DNA of 64,000 nucleotides from Clostridia bacterium (GCA_017937285.1 JAGBDU010000009.1:49677-113676), one strand, 5' to 3'. Positions 34,924 to 43,751 are shown, counted from the stretch's first letter. Notes: generated by a model from the sequence alone, not told the origin. Numbers and translations are program-made.

Positions 34924-34977
34924 CAGAGTAATTTAATCAAATATTACGAAATAGTAATATTTGATTAAATTACTCTG
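34924..34977. other. Perfect 24-bp hairpin
   Basis: Arms 34924-34947 and 34954-34977 are exact inverted repeats around the loop GAAATA. There is no T run on either side, so it is not an ordinary terminator. No gene is near except the one at 35100. Confidence 0.7.
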
Positions 34978-34995
34978 ACATGAAAGACAATATAG

Positions 34996-35023
34996 TTGAT
35001 AATTACCAAAAAATGTATATAAT
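34996..35023 (+). promoter_or_regulatory. Promoter of the adenylyltransferase gene
   Basis: TTGATA, 16-base spacer, TATAAT. Confidence 0.6.
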
Positions 35024-35099
35024 ATAATTAAACCAAAATATTTGTTAGCAATTTTTGCAGCAATATTAAAATTATAATATTATGAAAGGATAACTATAT

Positions 35100-35573
35100 A
35101 TGAAAAAAGTAGGGTTTACAATAGGTAAATTTGCTCCATTACATAAAGGACATCAATATTTAATAGAAACAGCCATAAAAGAAATGGATGAATTTTATAT
35201 AATTGTTTACGAAACGAATATAATTGACATACCTGTTGAAAGAAGAGCTGATTGGATACGCAAATTATATCCTTCAGTTAATATTTTAATCGCTAAGGAT
35301 CCTCCAAAACAATATGGATTAGATGAAAAAAATGCAAAAATACAAATAGATTATTTAAAAAATATTTTAGGTAATATATATGTAACACACTTTTTTTCTA
35401 GTGAAGAATATGGCAAAATAGTTGCAAAAAATTTTAATGTTGTAAATAGAATAGTTGATTATAAAAGAGAATTTGTTCCAATAAGTGCAACAAAAATAAG
35501 AAATAATATTGATAAATATTCTAAATATCTAAGTAATATTGTTATTGAAGATATAAAAGGTACGAATAAATGA
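35100..35573 (+). CDS. NadR/NMN-adenylyltransferase-like nucleotidyltransferase
   Basis: 157 residues of the cytidylyltransferase-like (HxGH) superfamily: GKFAPLHKGH at residues 9-18 is the nucleotide-binding motif and PISATKIRNN near 130 is the ISSTxIR-type motif. Length and motifs fit the adenylyltransferase domain of NadR-type proteins, which make NAD from NMN. No HTH or kinase domain is present. AAAGGA lies upstream of ATG. It precedes ddl by 55 bases and may be in the same transcript. The substrate is inferred. Confidence 0.75.
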   Translation: MKKVGFTIGKFAPLHKGHQYLIETAIKEMDEFYIIVYETNIIDIPVERRADWIRKLYPSVNILIAKDPPKQYGLDEKNAKIQIDYLKNILGNIYVTHFFSSEEYGKIVAKNFNVVNRIVDYKREFVPISATKIRNNIDKYSKYLSNIVIEDIKGTNK

Positions 35574-35628
35574 ATAAAATAAAAATATAATTATGTGTAA
35601 ACTAAAAAAGAAAGGAATGGAATTTATT

Positions 35629-36690
35629 ATGAAAAAATTAAAAGTTGGAATTATATTTGGAGGAATGTCAACGGAACATGATGTTTCGGTGATTTCTGGT
35701 ACTTCTATTTTAAAAAATATTAATAAAAATTTATATGATATTTTTCCAATATACATAGAAAAAAGTGGAACATGGTATTCATATGAAAAAAAATTAGAAG
35801 AAATAGAAGTTTTAAAGATTGGAGAAAAAATAACAGATCTAGTGAAAATAGAAAATATAACAGATTATTTAAAAAAATTAGATGTTGTATTTCCTGTATT
35901 GCATGGGTTGTATGGTGAAGATGGAAGTATTCAAGGTTTATTTAAATTATTAAATATTCCATATGTTGGATGTAATATATTAAGTTCATGTATTTGTATG
36001 GATAAAGCATATACAAAAATTATTTTAGAAAAAGCAGGAATTCCACAAGTAAAGCATATATATATTAAAAAATATAAAAATAAATATGTAGTAGTTAATC
36101 AATTATGCGAATCGGAGCCATATGACATTGAAAATTTGAGCAAAATAATAGAACAAAAATTAGGATTACCTGTTTTTATAAAACCATCAAATTCTGGGTC
36201 TTCAATAGGAATTAATAAAGCAAATAATTTAAATGAAGTAATTAAATATATACAAGAAGCTAGTAATTTTGATAATAAAATAATAATTGAAGAATCAATA
36301 AATGCAAGAGAAATTGAATGTGCAGTAATAGGAAATGAGGAAGTTGAAACAGCTATTTTAGGTGAAATTATGCCAGCAGAAGAATATTATAGTTTTAATG
36401 CTAAATATAACAATATTGAATCTAAAACAAAAATTCCTGCGGAGTTAACAGAGCCACAAAGCGAGATAATAAAAAATATGGCAATAAAAGCTTTTAAGGC
36501 TGTTGATGGAAGAGGTCTTTCTAGAATTGACTTTTTTATAGATAAAGAATCTGAAAAAATATATCTAAATGAAATAAATACAATGCCAGGTTTTACAACA
36601 ATAAGCATGTATCCACAATTGTTTAAAAAAAGTGGATTATCATATAGTAGTTTGATAGATAAATTAATTAATTTGGCACTAGAAAAGTGA
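35629..36690 (+). CDS. ddl: D-alanine--D-alanine ligase
   Basis: 353 residues. ATP-grasp ligase that joins two D-alanines for peptidoglycan. The N-terminal motif GGMSTEHDVSVISG, the HGLYGEDGSIQGL block near 93, the KPSNSGSSIG loop near 187 and the C-terminal NEINTMPGFT magnesium-binding motif are all present. ATG 35629 (AAGGAATGG upstream) is preferred to the longer frame start at 35593. A VanG-like D-Ala-D-Ser ligase is less likely given the EHDVSV motif and no van genes nearby. Confidence 0.93.
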   Translation: MKKLKVGIIFGGMSTEHDVSVISGTSILKNINKNLYDIFPIYIEKSGTWYSYEKKLEEIEVLKIGEKITDLVKIENITDYLKKLDVVFPVLHGLYGEDGSIQGLFKLLNIPYVGCNILSSCICMDKAYTKIILEKAGIPQVKHIYIKKYKNKYVVVNQLCESEPYDIENLSKIIEQKLGLPVFIKPSNSGSSIGINKANNLNEVIKYIQEASNFDNKIIIEESINAREIECAVIGNEEVETAILGEIMPAEEYYSFNAKYNNIESKTKIPAELTEPQSEIIKNMAIKAFKAVDGRGLSRIDFFIDKESEKIYLNEINTMPGFTTISMYPQLFKKSGLSYSSLIDKLINLALEK

Positions 36691-36712
36691 ACTTTGCTTA
36701 AAGTTCACTTTT
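36683..36712 (+). terminator. ddl terminator
   Basis: AAAAGTGAACTTT / AAAGTTCACTTTT, 13 perfect pairs with loop GCTT, overlapping the stop codon. It shares its ends with the repeats at 4363. Confidence 0.9.
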
Positions 36713-36790
36713 TACATAAGTTTAACGTTCATAATATGAAAATTTTACTTCTTAAGGTGTATAATTTCTACAATATAAATGCATGTACTA

Positions 36791-36845
36791 AATTTTTTAT
36801 AATATAATGCCTTTGGAACAGCTTATTTTTAGTTTTAAATTGTAA
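36791..36845 (+). repeat. Intergenic repeat family, copy A
   Basis: Contains TTTATAATATAAT, then CCTTTGGAAC, then a diverged AAATTGTAAC end, matching the element at 41178 on the other strand. The rest of the 36713-37027 gap shows no gene. Confidence 0.6.
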
Positions 36846-37027
36846 CGGCAAACATTTTCGCATCAATGATATTTAAAATCTTTTTTATATTTATCTGAAT
36901 ATTAAAAAAATTTTTGATAATAATATTAATGTAAATTTTTTATAGGGATGGATAATTTGTAAATTAAGTAAAATATTAGATAATATAAAAAAATTGCTCT
37001 AATTTTATCCCAGAAAGGAAGATTATT

Positions 37028-37216
37028 ATGCCAAATTTAAGTCAGGTAGAATTACAAAATTTAAGACATCTTATAGGAGCACACGAAACATCTTATCAAA
37101 AATTAAATTCATATGCATCACAAGCTGTAGATCCACAAATCAAGCAAATGTTTACAAAATCTGCACAAGATGCATTAAATACAAAGCAAAAATTAATGAG
37201 CTTTTTAAATAATTAA
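37028..37216 (+). CDS. Small CotF-like spore coat-type protein
   Basis: 62 residues forming two helices (VELQNLRHLIGAHETSYQKL, then QMFTKSAQDALNTKQKLM). It resembles the small ferritin-like/coat proteins encoded beside CotF homologues in Clostridia. AGAAAGGA precedes ATG. It lies 14 bases before a clear CotF-family gene. It probably forms part of the spore coat; the family call is less certain than for its neighbour. Confidence 0.65.
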   Translation: MPNLSQVELQNLRHLIGAHETSYQKLNSYASQAVDPQIKQMFTKSAQDALNTKQKLMSFLNN

Positions 37217-37230
37217 GGAGGAGATTTTTT

Positions 37231-37473
37231 ATGGATGAAAAGACAATGGTAAATGACATTTTAAATGGAGTTAAAGCAGAGCTTAAAACATATCAAGGAG
37301 TTATTTCTGAAACTGAAAATATGCAATTAAGACAAGCTATTCAACAAATTAGAAACAATGATGAAAGTTTTCAATATGAATTATTTAAAGTAGCTGAAAC
37401 TAAAGGATATTATAAACCAGCACAACAAGCTACTTTAACGGAAATAGAAAAAGTAAAAAATGAATTACAATAA
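37231..37473 (+). CDS. CotF-family spore coat protein
   Basis: 80 residues with the Coat_F pattern: VNDILNGVKAELKTYQGVIS, then MQLRQAIQQIRNNDESFQYE and ending in KGYYKPAQQAT. Related proteins sit in the coat of Bacillus and Clostridium spores. GGAGGAG lies 8 bases before ATG. It forms a two-gene unit with the preceding small protein and ends in a strong terminator. Expression is likely in the mother cell during sporulation; no sigma-factor site could be fixed. Confidence 0.82.
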   Translation: MDEKTMVNDILNGVKAELKTYQGVISETENMQLRQAIQQIRNNDESFQYELFKVAETKGYYKPAQQATLTEIEKVKNELQ

Positions 37474-37481
37474 AAATAAAA

Positions 37482-37511
37482 AAATTTAGCAAGAGTTTTC
37501 TTGCTAAATTT
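37482..37511 (+). terminator. Terminator of coat-protein operon
   Basis: AAATTTAGCAAGA / TCTTGCTAAATTT, 13 perfect pairs, loop GTTT, then TTTT. Confidence 0.9.
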
Positions 37512-37567
37512 TTTTATATAAAAGATAAAAGTTCAAGAACAGAGCAAAATTGTATTAAGATAACTTT

Positions 37568-37677
37568 ACAGTTCAAACTTCCATGCTTTTATAAGTATGG
37601 AGTCCGAACTGTGACAAGATACCTGTTTTTATAATATAATTTCTTTGAAACGTATTATTTTGTGAGCATAACTATAA
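37568..37677 (+). repeat. Palindrome and intergenic repeat, copy B
   Basis: ACAGTTC (37568) and GAACTGT (37606) bound a 45-base palindrome with inner CCAT / ATGG. It is followed at 37624 by TTTTTATAATATAAT and CTTTGAAAC, a diverged copy of the 41178 element. Confidence 0.5.
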
Positions 37678-37771
37678 GAATTTTCGATAAACTGTTACAT
37701 AAACAGCTAAATTAATACTTGTTTTATGGCATATTTTGTAGTAAAATTAAATTATTGTATGAAAGGAAGGA

Positions 37772-38764
37772 GTGTTTAATATTAGCATAATAAAAAGAAC
37801 TATTATACATATAAGAGCATCGATAAGAATGATAATACTATTATGCATTGCAAGCTTTATAATTATAGGAATATTAGCATTCTTTTATAAAACAGCGTAT
37901 ATTGTTACATATAATGGCGAATTTATAGGATATAGTGCAAACAAAAGTAAATTACAAGAAAAAATAAATTCATACATTGAAAATGGAAATTCTGATAATG
38001 ATAATATCGCTTATGTTCAAATTGATTCTATGCCAAAATATGAACTAACTTTTTTAAAACGAAATATTCAAACAAATGATAATGAAATATATAATGCTGT
38101 TATATCAACAGGTATTACATATTACAATTATTTTGCTATGCAATTGAACGGTGAAGATAAATATTTTGTTTCAAAATACTCTGAAGCAGAAGACATACTA
38201 AATAAATTAAAAGAAAAAGATAGCAATAATATAAATAATATACAAATAGTAGAGCGTTATAATACAGAGCTTGCTACTTTTACGAATGTAGATGAATGTG
38301 TTAACAGTTTATATGAAAAAAAGGAAGAGCAAAAACCTAAATATTCTGGAACTTCAAATAAATCAACATATGTTGCAAGTTTGGGAATTAGCTTTGTAGA
38401 GCCAGCACAAGGAATTATAACTTCAAGATTTGGAATTCGTAAAAGAGATAACCATAAAGGGATTGATATTGCAAATTCTATAGGAACACCAATAAGAGCA
38501 GCAGCATCTGGAACTGTTACATATGCTAAATATAATAGTGGCGGATATGGCAATTTAGTTATAATTTCACACGGGAATGGAGTACAAACATATTACGGAC
38601 ATAATAGCAAACTATATGTTAGCGAAGGACAAACGGTATCGCAGGGGCAAGTAATAGCTGGAATGGGGTCAACAGGTATTTCAACAGGTTCACATTGCCA
38701 TTGGGAAATAAGAATAAATGGAGTTGCACAAAATCCACAAAATTACTTATATAAAGGAAGATAA
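37772..38764 (+). CDS. M23-family peptidase, membrane-anchored
   Basis: 330 residues. One N-terminal membrane anchor at about 18-40 (IRMIILLCIASFIIIGILAF), an extracytoplasmic region of about 150 residues, then a LytM/M23 domain at about 212-330 with HKGIDIAN (H and D ligands) and HCHWEI (HxH). All zinc ligands are present, so an active endopeptidase acting on peptidoglycan is expected. GTG 37772 directly abuts AAGGAAGGA. An ATT at 37781 has better spacing, so the start is uncertain. Confidence 0.88.
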   Translation: MFNISIIKRTIIHIRASIRMIILLCIASFIIIGILAFFYKTAYIVTYNGEFIGYSANKSKLQEKINSYIENGNSDNDNIAYVQIDSMPKYELTFLKRNIQTNDNEIYNAVISTGITYYNYFAMQLNGEDKYFVSKYSEAEDILNKLKEKDSNNINNIQIVERYNTELATFTNVDECVNSLYEKKEEQKPKYSGTSNKSTYVASLGISFVEPAQGIITSRFGIRKRDNHKGIDIANSIGTPIRAAASGTVTYAKYNSGGYGNLVIISHGNGVQTYYGHNSKLYVSEGQTVSQGQVIAGMGSTGISTGSHCHWEIRINGVAQNPQNYLYKGR

Positions 38765-38786
38765 ATTATATACTTTTATAATAGAA

Positions 38787-38839
38787 AAAAGAAAATGTAT
38801 GAATTAAAATACATAATTTTGATTCACACATTTTCTTTT
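38787..38839. terminator. Bidirectional terminator
   Basis: AAAAGAAAATGT / ACATTTTCTTTT (12 perfect pairs) with inner TGAAT / ATTCA, between convergent genes. Confidence 0.85.
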
Positions 38840-38851
38840 GTTTTATTAGAA

Positions 38852-39481
38852 TTACTTAAAATACTTTAAACACAATTTTATTGCATTATTTTTAAATACA
38901 AGTTTTCCTCTTTCATATAATTTATAAGAGAATAAATCAGAATTATTTATGTATGTTCCAAATTCAGTAATTAAGGTGTAAAATTTTTTTATGTAAGGAT
39001 GGTTTAAGTTCAGTTTTGAAAATACTAAATAATATTTATCATTATATGTATATAATAATGTTGATTTTGCAATAGTACTAAAATTCTTTATTTTTCCAAC
39101 AAATGATGAAAATAGACAAAAATCATCAAAGGTATTAAATGAATATACTAAATTTTCGGAATTTAAAGTAGTTGATTTTCGTTTTGCTTTTATTTTTTTA
39201 CTTTTATTTGTTGATTGAATTTCTTTTTCTTCTCTTTTTCCAAATCTTGTAATTGTTAACACAAAATCTCCATCTGCCATTGCTAAAGCTTCTATTTTTA
39301 TTTTATGGTCTTTGGTAACAAATCCTACTTTTTGTTCAGCCTCTTCTAGTACATCTAAAAATAAATCCTGAGTTTCTATAGAATTAGACATAAAAGAATT
39401 GAAATCTATGTGTTTTTCGATTAAATCTTGATTACTTAGGGTTATTCTGATTTTATTTTCATTTAATTTTTCGAACTTCAT
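38852..39481 (-). CDS. mecA: MecA-type adaptor protein
   Basis: 209 residues from ATG 39481 (GGAGG 8 bases upstream); the longer frame to 39517 lacks a site. The N-terminal domain (KLNENKIRITLSNQDLIEKH) and the C-terminal domain (YSFNTFDDFCLFSS) match the MecA/YpbH adaptor layout, joined by a basic linker. MecA hands substrates such as ComK to ClpCP in Bacillus. It is a single gene with a terminator shared with the M23 peptidase. Confidence 0.87.
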   Translation of the reverse strand: MKFEKLNENKIRITLSNQDLIEKHIDFNSFMSNSIETQDLFLDVLEEAEQKVGFVTKDHKIKIEALAMADGDFVLTITRFGKREEKEIQSTNKSKKIKAKRKSTTLNSENLVYSFNTFDDFCLFSSFVGKIKNFSTIAKSTLLYTYNDKYYLVFSKLNLNHPYIKKFYTLITEFGTYINNSDLFSYKLYERGKLVFKNNAIKLCLKYFK

Positions 39482-39644
39482 AAGCGCGCCTCCATATCTT
39501 TTAATAATATTATACAATCATTTTAGCAAAAAATAAATGAGTAATTTTTGGTAATTAATATAATATATTAATAATCTAGTTAAAAGGTACTACATACTAT
39601 ATCATATATTTAGCAGGAAATAAAGAGAAAATAAAAAAATTGTA

Positions 39645-39673
39645 TTGACAATAATAAATAACTAGAATATAAT
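39645..39673 (+). promoter_or_regulatory. tRNA-Lys promoter
   Basis: Consensus TTGACA, 17-base spacer, TATAAT. Confidence 0.85.
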
Positions 39674-39747
39674 AGCTAAAGTTCGTTATATGATATTAGC
39701 TTAGCTTGCTAATACATTTATTGCTACTAAATCTAAATATAATATAT

Positions 39748-39823
39748 GGGTGATTAGCTCAGTTGGTAGAGCAGCTGACTCTTAATCAGAAGGTCCGGGG
39801 TTCGAACCCCCGATTGCCCACCA
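39748..39823 (+). tRNA. tRNA-Lys(CUU)
   Basis: 76 bases with encoded CCA. Acceptor stem GGGTGAT / ATTGCCC closes with G-T pairs. The anticodon loop is CTCTTAA, anticodon CTT at 39781-39783. Confidence 0.93.
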
Positions 39824-39827
39824 AACA

Positions 39828-39860
39828 AAAATAACTATAGATATAATCTATAGTTATTTT
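39828..39860. terminator. Bidirectional terminator of tRNA-Lys and the CapA-like gene
   Basis: AAAATAACTATAGAT / ATCTATAGTTATTTT, 15 perfect pairs with a very short loop, T runs on both strands. Confidence 0.85.
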
Positions 39861-39863
39861 TGT

Positions 39864-41075
39864 TTAAGTATTATTTTCATTAAGTGCTTTTTTTACATTT
39901 TCAAGTTCACTTAAGTAAGTTTTATATAAAGTTTCGCTAATAGTTTTATCTCCACTTTTATAGTTAGATATACGTTTTTCCAAGTCTACAATTTCATATC
40001 TATTTTTTGCATTAGCACCGTTATCTTGCATATATATTGGAACATAATCATACGAATCTATAGTAATATTTCCATCAGAGTGTTTTGTAACTTGTAAATT
40101 CAATATAATAGAATCTTTTGTATACTTATCTTTTTGAGCAGACATAAAATTACCTAATGAATAAATTACAAAACCATCTTTTTTAGTACCATCTTCCATA
40201 GTTATAGTTCTTTTTTCCATAGGCTCTAGTACATGCGGATGACTTCCTAAAATTATATCAGCACCATTTTCAAAAAGAAAATTCGCAAGTTCTTCTTGTT
40301 CTGAATTTTGTTTTATTTTATATTCTACACCCCAATGCATACTAACACATATTACATCTGGATTTAAAGCTTTTGCAGAATTAAGTTGAGATTTTATTAA
40401 ATCTTTGTCTATTAAATTTATACAATATTCTTTTCCTTTTGGAATAGCTATTCCATTAGTTCCATAGGTAAAAGATAAAAATGCAATTTTTATTCCATTT
40501 ACATCTTTTACTAAAATCTTATTTTGATCTTCTTCAGATTTAAATGTACCTGTATGACTTATTCCTAGTTCGTCAAGTTTATTTATAGTATTAACTAATC
40601 CATTATAACCAGAATCTAAACTGTGATTGTTTGAAGTCGTAAGAACATCTATTCCAATATCCGATATATTTTTTGCAAGTTCTGGTGGTGAGTTAAATGT
40701 TGGATATCCACTATATGCTTTATTTCCACCTGCGAATGTTGTTTCTAAATTTCCGATGGCAATGTCTGCATCTGTTATATAAGATTTTATTTGTGGAAAA
40801 AAAGTTGAAAAATCATATGTTTTTGTTGTAGCATCATAAGCATCTTTATAATTAGGACCATGACACATAATATCCCCAATAACAGACATCTTTATTGTTA
40901 TATCTTGTTTTTTTTCTTCAACTTTTGTAGCTACAGGCTCATTTGATGTTTTTTTAGAAATAAATTTAGTTGGAGCTTTTGTAACATTTGAAGCAACTAA
41001 AACTAATATGAATATTAGTAAAATTGCACAAAAAAGCTTTTTTAAATTTAATTTTTGTTTTGATTTTCTTTTCAT
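39864..41075 (-). CDS. CapA-family metallophosphatase-like protein
   Basis: About 403 residues. An N-terminal signal anchor (LFCAILLIFILVLVASNV) is followed by the CapA/PgsA domain with the metallophosphoesterase-like motifs VIGDIMCHG, GNLETTF, TSNNHSLDSG, SMHWGVEYK and GSHPHVLEP. Members take part in poly-gamma-glutamate export or similar polymer assembly; no pgsB/C/D lies nearby, so the substrate is unknown. The ribosome site GAGGAG overlaps the first codons of the longest frame, so I start at the second of two adjacent ATGs (41075). Confidence 0.88.
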   Translation of the reverse strand: MKRKSKQKLNLKKLFCAILLIFILVLVASNVTKAPTKFISKKTSNEPVATKVEEKKQDITIKMSVIGDIMCHGPNYKDAYDATTKTYDFSTFFPQIKSYITDADIAIGNLETTFAGGNKAYSGYPTFNSPPELAKNISDIGIDVLTTSNNHSLDSGYNGLVNTINKLDELGISHTGTFKSEEDQNKILVKDVNGIKIAFLSFTYGTNGIAIPKGKEYCINLIDKDLIKSQLNSAKALNPDVICVSMHWGVEYKIKQNSEQEELANFLFENGADIILGSHPHVLEPMEKRTITMEDGTKKDGFVIYSLGNFMSAQKDKYTKDSIILNLQVTKHSDGNITIDSYDYVPIYMQDNGANAKNRYEIVDLEKRISNYKSGDKTISETLYKTYLSELENVKKALNENNT

Positions 41076-41177
41076 CATTATTCTCCTCATATTATTAGAT
41101 TATAATTATAAAGTACCACAAAATTTGTTTCTTTTCAATTATATGTACATAAAAAATATAATTTTGAAAAAAATAAT

Positions 41178-41248
41178 GTTATAATTCACGGCTAAAAGTA
41201 AGCCGTTCCAAAGGGATTATATTATAAAAAATGACCGTGAATTGTAAC
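41178..41248 (-). repeat. 71-bp palindromic intergenic element, copy C
   Basis: Terminal inverted repeats of 14 bases, one mismatch: GTTATAATTCACGG at 41178 and CCGTGAATTGTAAC at 41235. The inside holds AAGCCGTTCCAAAGG and TATATTATAAAAA. It is the best-preserved copy of a family also seen at 1288, 36791 and 37624. It is too small to be autonomous. Confidence 0.7.
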
Positions 41249-41283
41249 AAAATAATATTATAGTTCAATTAATAGGAGATATT

Positions 41284-42342
41284 ATGGAGTATTTTAAAAG
41301 CTATAAAAGACGTAAAAAAATAAAATTAAGTAATTTTACTTTTGTAATAGTTATTATTATTTTTGTATTTTTTATAATAAGTATTTTGAGCAACAAAATT
41401 AAAAGTGAAGATAATCAAGAAAATGATATTTGTGAAGAAGAATGTATTGAAAAAGCAAGTAAAAATATTGTGGGGATTTCTAAAAATTATAATCTAGTTA
41501 ATGATGGGTCAACATCTTGGGGAAGTGGAGTAGTAATATCAAAAAATGGATATATATTAACTAATGAACATGTTTCAGGATTAAAAAATGACAATTGCTA
41601 TGTTATATTAAATTCAAAAGAAAGATATAAAGCAAATATAGTATGGTCAAATTCAGATATAGATTTGGCTATATTAAAAATAAAACACAATTTTGAAGAT
41701 AGTGCAGTGTTAGGTGATTCTGATGAATTGAAGTTAGGACAAAAGATATATTCTATAGGAAATCCTATAGGATTAGAATTTAAAAGAAGTGTGAGTACAG
41801 GTGTAATTAGTGGAACTAATAGAAACTTAGAATTTGAAGAAAATGGGAAAAAAATTTATATAAATAATTTGATACAGACAGATGCAATGATAAATCCAGG
41901 AAATAGCGGAGGGGCTCTTATAAATAAAGCAGGACAATTAGTGGGAATAACTACTGTTAAAATTTCTTCTGCCGAATCAATGGGATTTGCTGTACCAATT
42001 AATATTGTAAAACCAATTTTGAAGAAAATAGAAAATGCTGAAATGTTTGAAGAAACTACTTTGGAGTTTTGGGGATATGATAAATATTCGATTGATAAAA
42101 TAAATATAAATATTAATTTAGATAGTGGAATATATGTTGGTCAAATAAACTTAAATTCAAATTTAGAAAAATCAGGTATTAAAGTTGGAGATATAATTAT
42201 GTGCATAGATGGAAAAAAATTAGAGAAGATATCTGATTTAAGGAGATATATTTATGAAAAAAGTCCTGGAGATATCGTTAAATTAAGTATAAAAAGAGAT
42301 AAAAGTGAATTTGAGGTAGATGTAAAATTGGGAAGAAAATAA
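41284..42342 (+). CDS. HtrA/DegP-like serine protease
   Basis: 352 residues. One N-terminal membrane segment at about 17-38, a trypsin-like protease domain with the catalytic triad visible (TNEHV histidine, SDIDLAIL aspartate, GNSGGAL serine), and one C-terminal PDZ domain at about 265-350 (SGIYVGQI, KVGDIIMCIDGKKL). It is expected to degrade misfolded proteins at the outer face of the membrane. AGGAGA precedes ATG. It is monocistronic, with a palindromic repeat just upstream. Confidence 0.92.
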   Translation: MEYFKSYKRRKKIKLSNFTFVIVIIIFVFFIISILSNKIKSEDNQENDICEEECIEKASKNIVGISKNYNLVNDGSTSWGSGVVISKNGYILTNEHVSGLKNDNCYVILNSKERYKANIVWSNSDIDLAILKIKHNFEDSAVLGDSDELKLGQKIYSIGNPIGLEFKRSVSTGVISGTNRNLEFEENGKKIYINNLIQTDAMINPGNSGGALINKAGQLVGITTVKISSAESMGFAVPINIVKPILKKIENAEMFEETTLEFWGYDKYSIDKINININLDSGIYVGQINLNSNLEKSGIKVGDIIMCIDGKKLEKISDLRRYIYEKSPGDIVKLSIKRDKSEFEVDVKLGRK

Positions 42343-42430
42343 TTTATTTTCTAATGCCATATATGTTTATTGAACTGTAATAAAAAATGACAAAAAAATT
42401 TAAAAAATTTTAAAAAAATAAAAAAAACAC

Positions 42431-42459
42431 TTGAAATTTATATTTTTTAATAATATAAT
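42431..42459 (+). promoter_or_regulatory. SigmaA-type promoter
   Basis: TTGAAA, 17-base spacer, TATAAT, upstream of the carbohydrate-binding protein. Confidence 0.65.
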
Positions 42460-42494
42460 TTTTGTAGCAAAAGATAAAATAAGGAGAGATTATT

Positions 42495-42986
42495 ATGGAA
42501 TTATTTAGAAATATATTTTTTAATACAGACAAAGTGGTAGAAAATACTAATGTAAGGGTAACATATGCAGGAAAATTATTCAAAAATGGATCTGAAGATG
42601 TTACAGTACATTATGGTTTTGGAGAAAATTGGGAAGATGCTCAAGATGTTAAAATGCAAAAATCTGAGCTTGGTTTTCAAACAGATATATATGTTAAATC
42701 AAATACAAAATTAAATTTCTGTTTTAAAAATAGTGCAGGTGAATGGGATAATAATGAAGGTTCAAACTATGCATTTAAAATAGAAAAAAATTATTATCAA
42801 GAAGAAAATAACAATATAGAAAATACAATTTATGAAAATAATAATGTTCAAGAGCAAAATACAAGTTTATGCAATGTAACACCAACTTGGGCAGAATTAT
42901 TTAAAACAACATTTAATAATTTGGCAAAATACGTTTCAAAATTATTTTCAGGAATTACAGAAAAAGTAAATCAAAATAACAAATAA
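42495..42986 (+). CDS. Stand-alone CBM25/CBM53-type carbohydrate-binding protein
   Basis: 163 residues. The N-terminal ~95 residues match starch-binding modules of the CBM25/53 type: VTVHYGFGENW, then NFCFKNSAGEWDNNEGSNY. A linker and a C-terminal amphipathic helical tail follow (WAELFKTTFNNLAKYVSKL). There is no signal peptide and no enzyme domain, so it is probably cytosolic, perhaps a glycogen-binding protein. AAGGAGA precedes ATG. It has its own promoter and terminator. Confidence 0.75.
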   Translation: MELFRNIFFNTDKVVENTNVRVTYAGKLFKNGSEDVTVHYGFGENWEDAQDVKMQKSELGFQTDIYVKSNTKLNFCFKNSAGEWDNNEGSNYAFKIEKNYYQEENNNIENTIYENNNVQEQNTSLCNVTPTWAELFKTTFNNLAKYVSKLFSGITEKVNQNNK

Positions 42987-42998
42987 TAAAAAATATAT

Positions 42999-43039
42999 AA
43001 AATAAAAATGTAATCCATATAAGATTACATTTTTATTTT
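42999..43039 (+). terminator. Terminator
   Basis: AAAATAAAAATGTAAT / ATTACATTTTTATTTT, 16 perfect pairs. Confidence 0.85.
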
Positions 43040-43062
43040 ATAGTGGATATATATTGAGAAAT

Positions 43063-43094
43063 AAAAAAAATAGCTAACTAATATTAGCTATTTT
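43063..43094 (-). terminator. Terminator of tRNA-Ser(GCU)
   Basis: On the minus strand AATAGCTAA / TTAGCTATT is followed by a run of T. Confidence 0.8.
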
Positions 43095-43185
43095 TGGCGG
43101 AAGATGAGGGATTTGAACCCTCGCGGCCCTTACGAACCCTAACAGTTTAGCAAACTGTCCCCTTCAACCACTTGGGTAATCCTCC
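43095..43185 (-). tRNA. tRNA-Ser(GCU)
   Basis: 91 bases, class II with a long variable arm and encoded CCA. Acceptor GGAGGAT / ATCTTCC; anticodon GCT in the loop of stem CAGTTT / AAACTG. Confidence 0.93.
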
Positions 43186-43316
43186 GTATTTAAACTTTTG
43201 TTATTATAATATATATAATTTAAACAGTCAAGATAAAAATAAAATATTTTAGATTTTTGTGGATTTTTTTTTTTTATAATGTTATACTAAAAATGAAAAA
43301 GGAGGGGAGAGCGTAA

Positions 43317-43667
43317 ATGGAAGAAAATTATAACAATAATGATTTAAATTCAAATAATCAAATGAATAAATCATCTAATGGATTAGCAGTAGCAGGTTTT
43401 GTAGTAGGTGTAATCTCAATTTTTATTAATTTTTATACTATAACAGGTATTATAGGCTTAATTTTATCAATTGTTGGATTAAAAAAATCTAAACAAACAG
43501 AAACAGGTAAAGGTTTAGCTATAGCAGGTATTTGTTGCAGTATAGTAGGAATAATAGTTGGAATTATAGCTATTATAGCAATGATTACTGCGGTTTCATT
43601 TATGGTAGATAATTCTAACGAAATCATCAAAACTATTAATGAGTTAAATTCTATATATAATTATTAA
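43317..43667 (+). CDS. DUF4190-type membrane protein
   Basis: 116 residues. A polar Asn-rich N-terminus of about 20 residues precedes membrane segments at about 22-58 and 70-98, with the DUF4190 pattern LAVAGFVVGVIS, KKSKQTETGKGLAIAGICCS. GGAGGGGAG lies 7 bases before ATG. The family is widespread in Gram-positive bacteria and has no established function. It lies alone between two minus-strand tRNA-Ser genes. Confidence 0.85.
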   Translation: MEENYNNNDLNSNNQMNKSSNGLAVAGFVVGVISIFINFYTITGIIGLILSIVGLKKSKQTETGKGLAIAGICCSIVGIIVGIIAIIAMITAVSFMVDNSNEIIKTINELNSIYNY

Positions 43668-43751
43668 TAGTTCTACATAAGTTAAAGGGATAAATTTTTA
43701 TAAATGCAGTCATTTATAGATACTTTAGTACTTAATGTGATAGTAAAAAAT

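Noticed and set aside
35629..36690. VanG-type D-Ala-D-Ser ligase
   Set aside because: Motifs fit an ordinary Ddl and no van regulator, racemase or VanXY gene is near.
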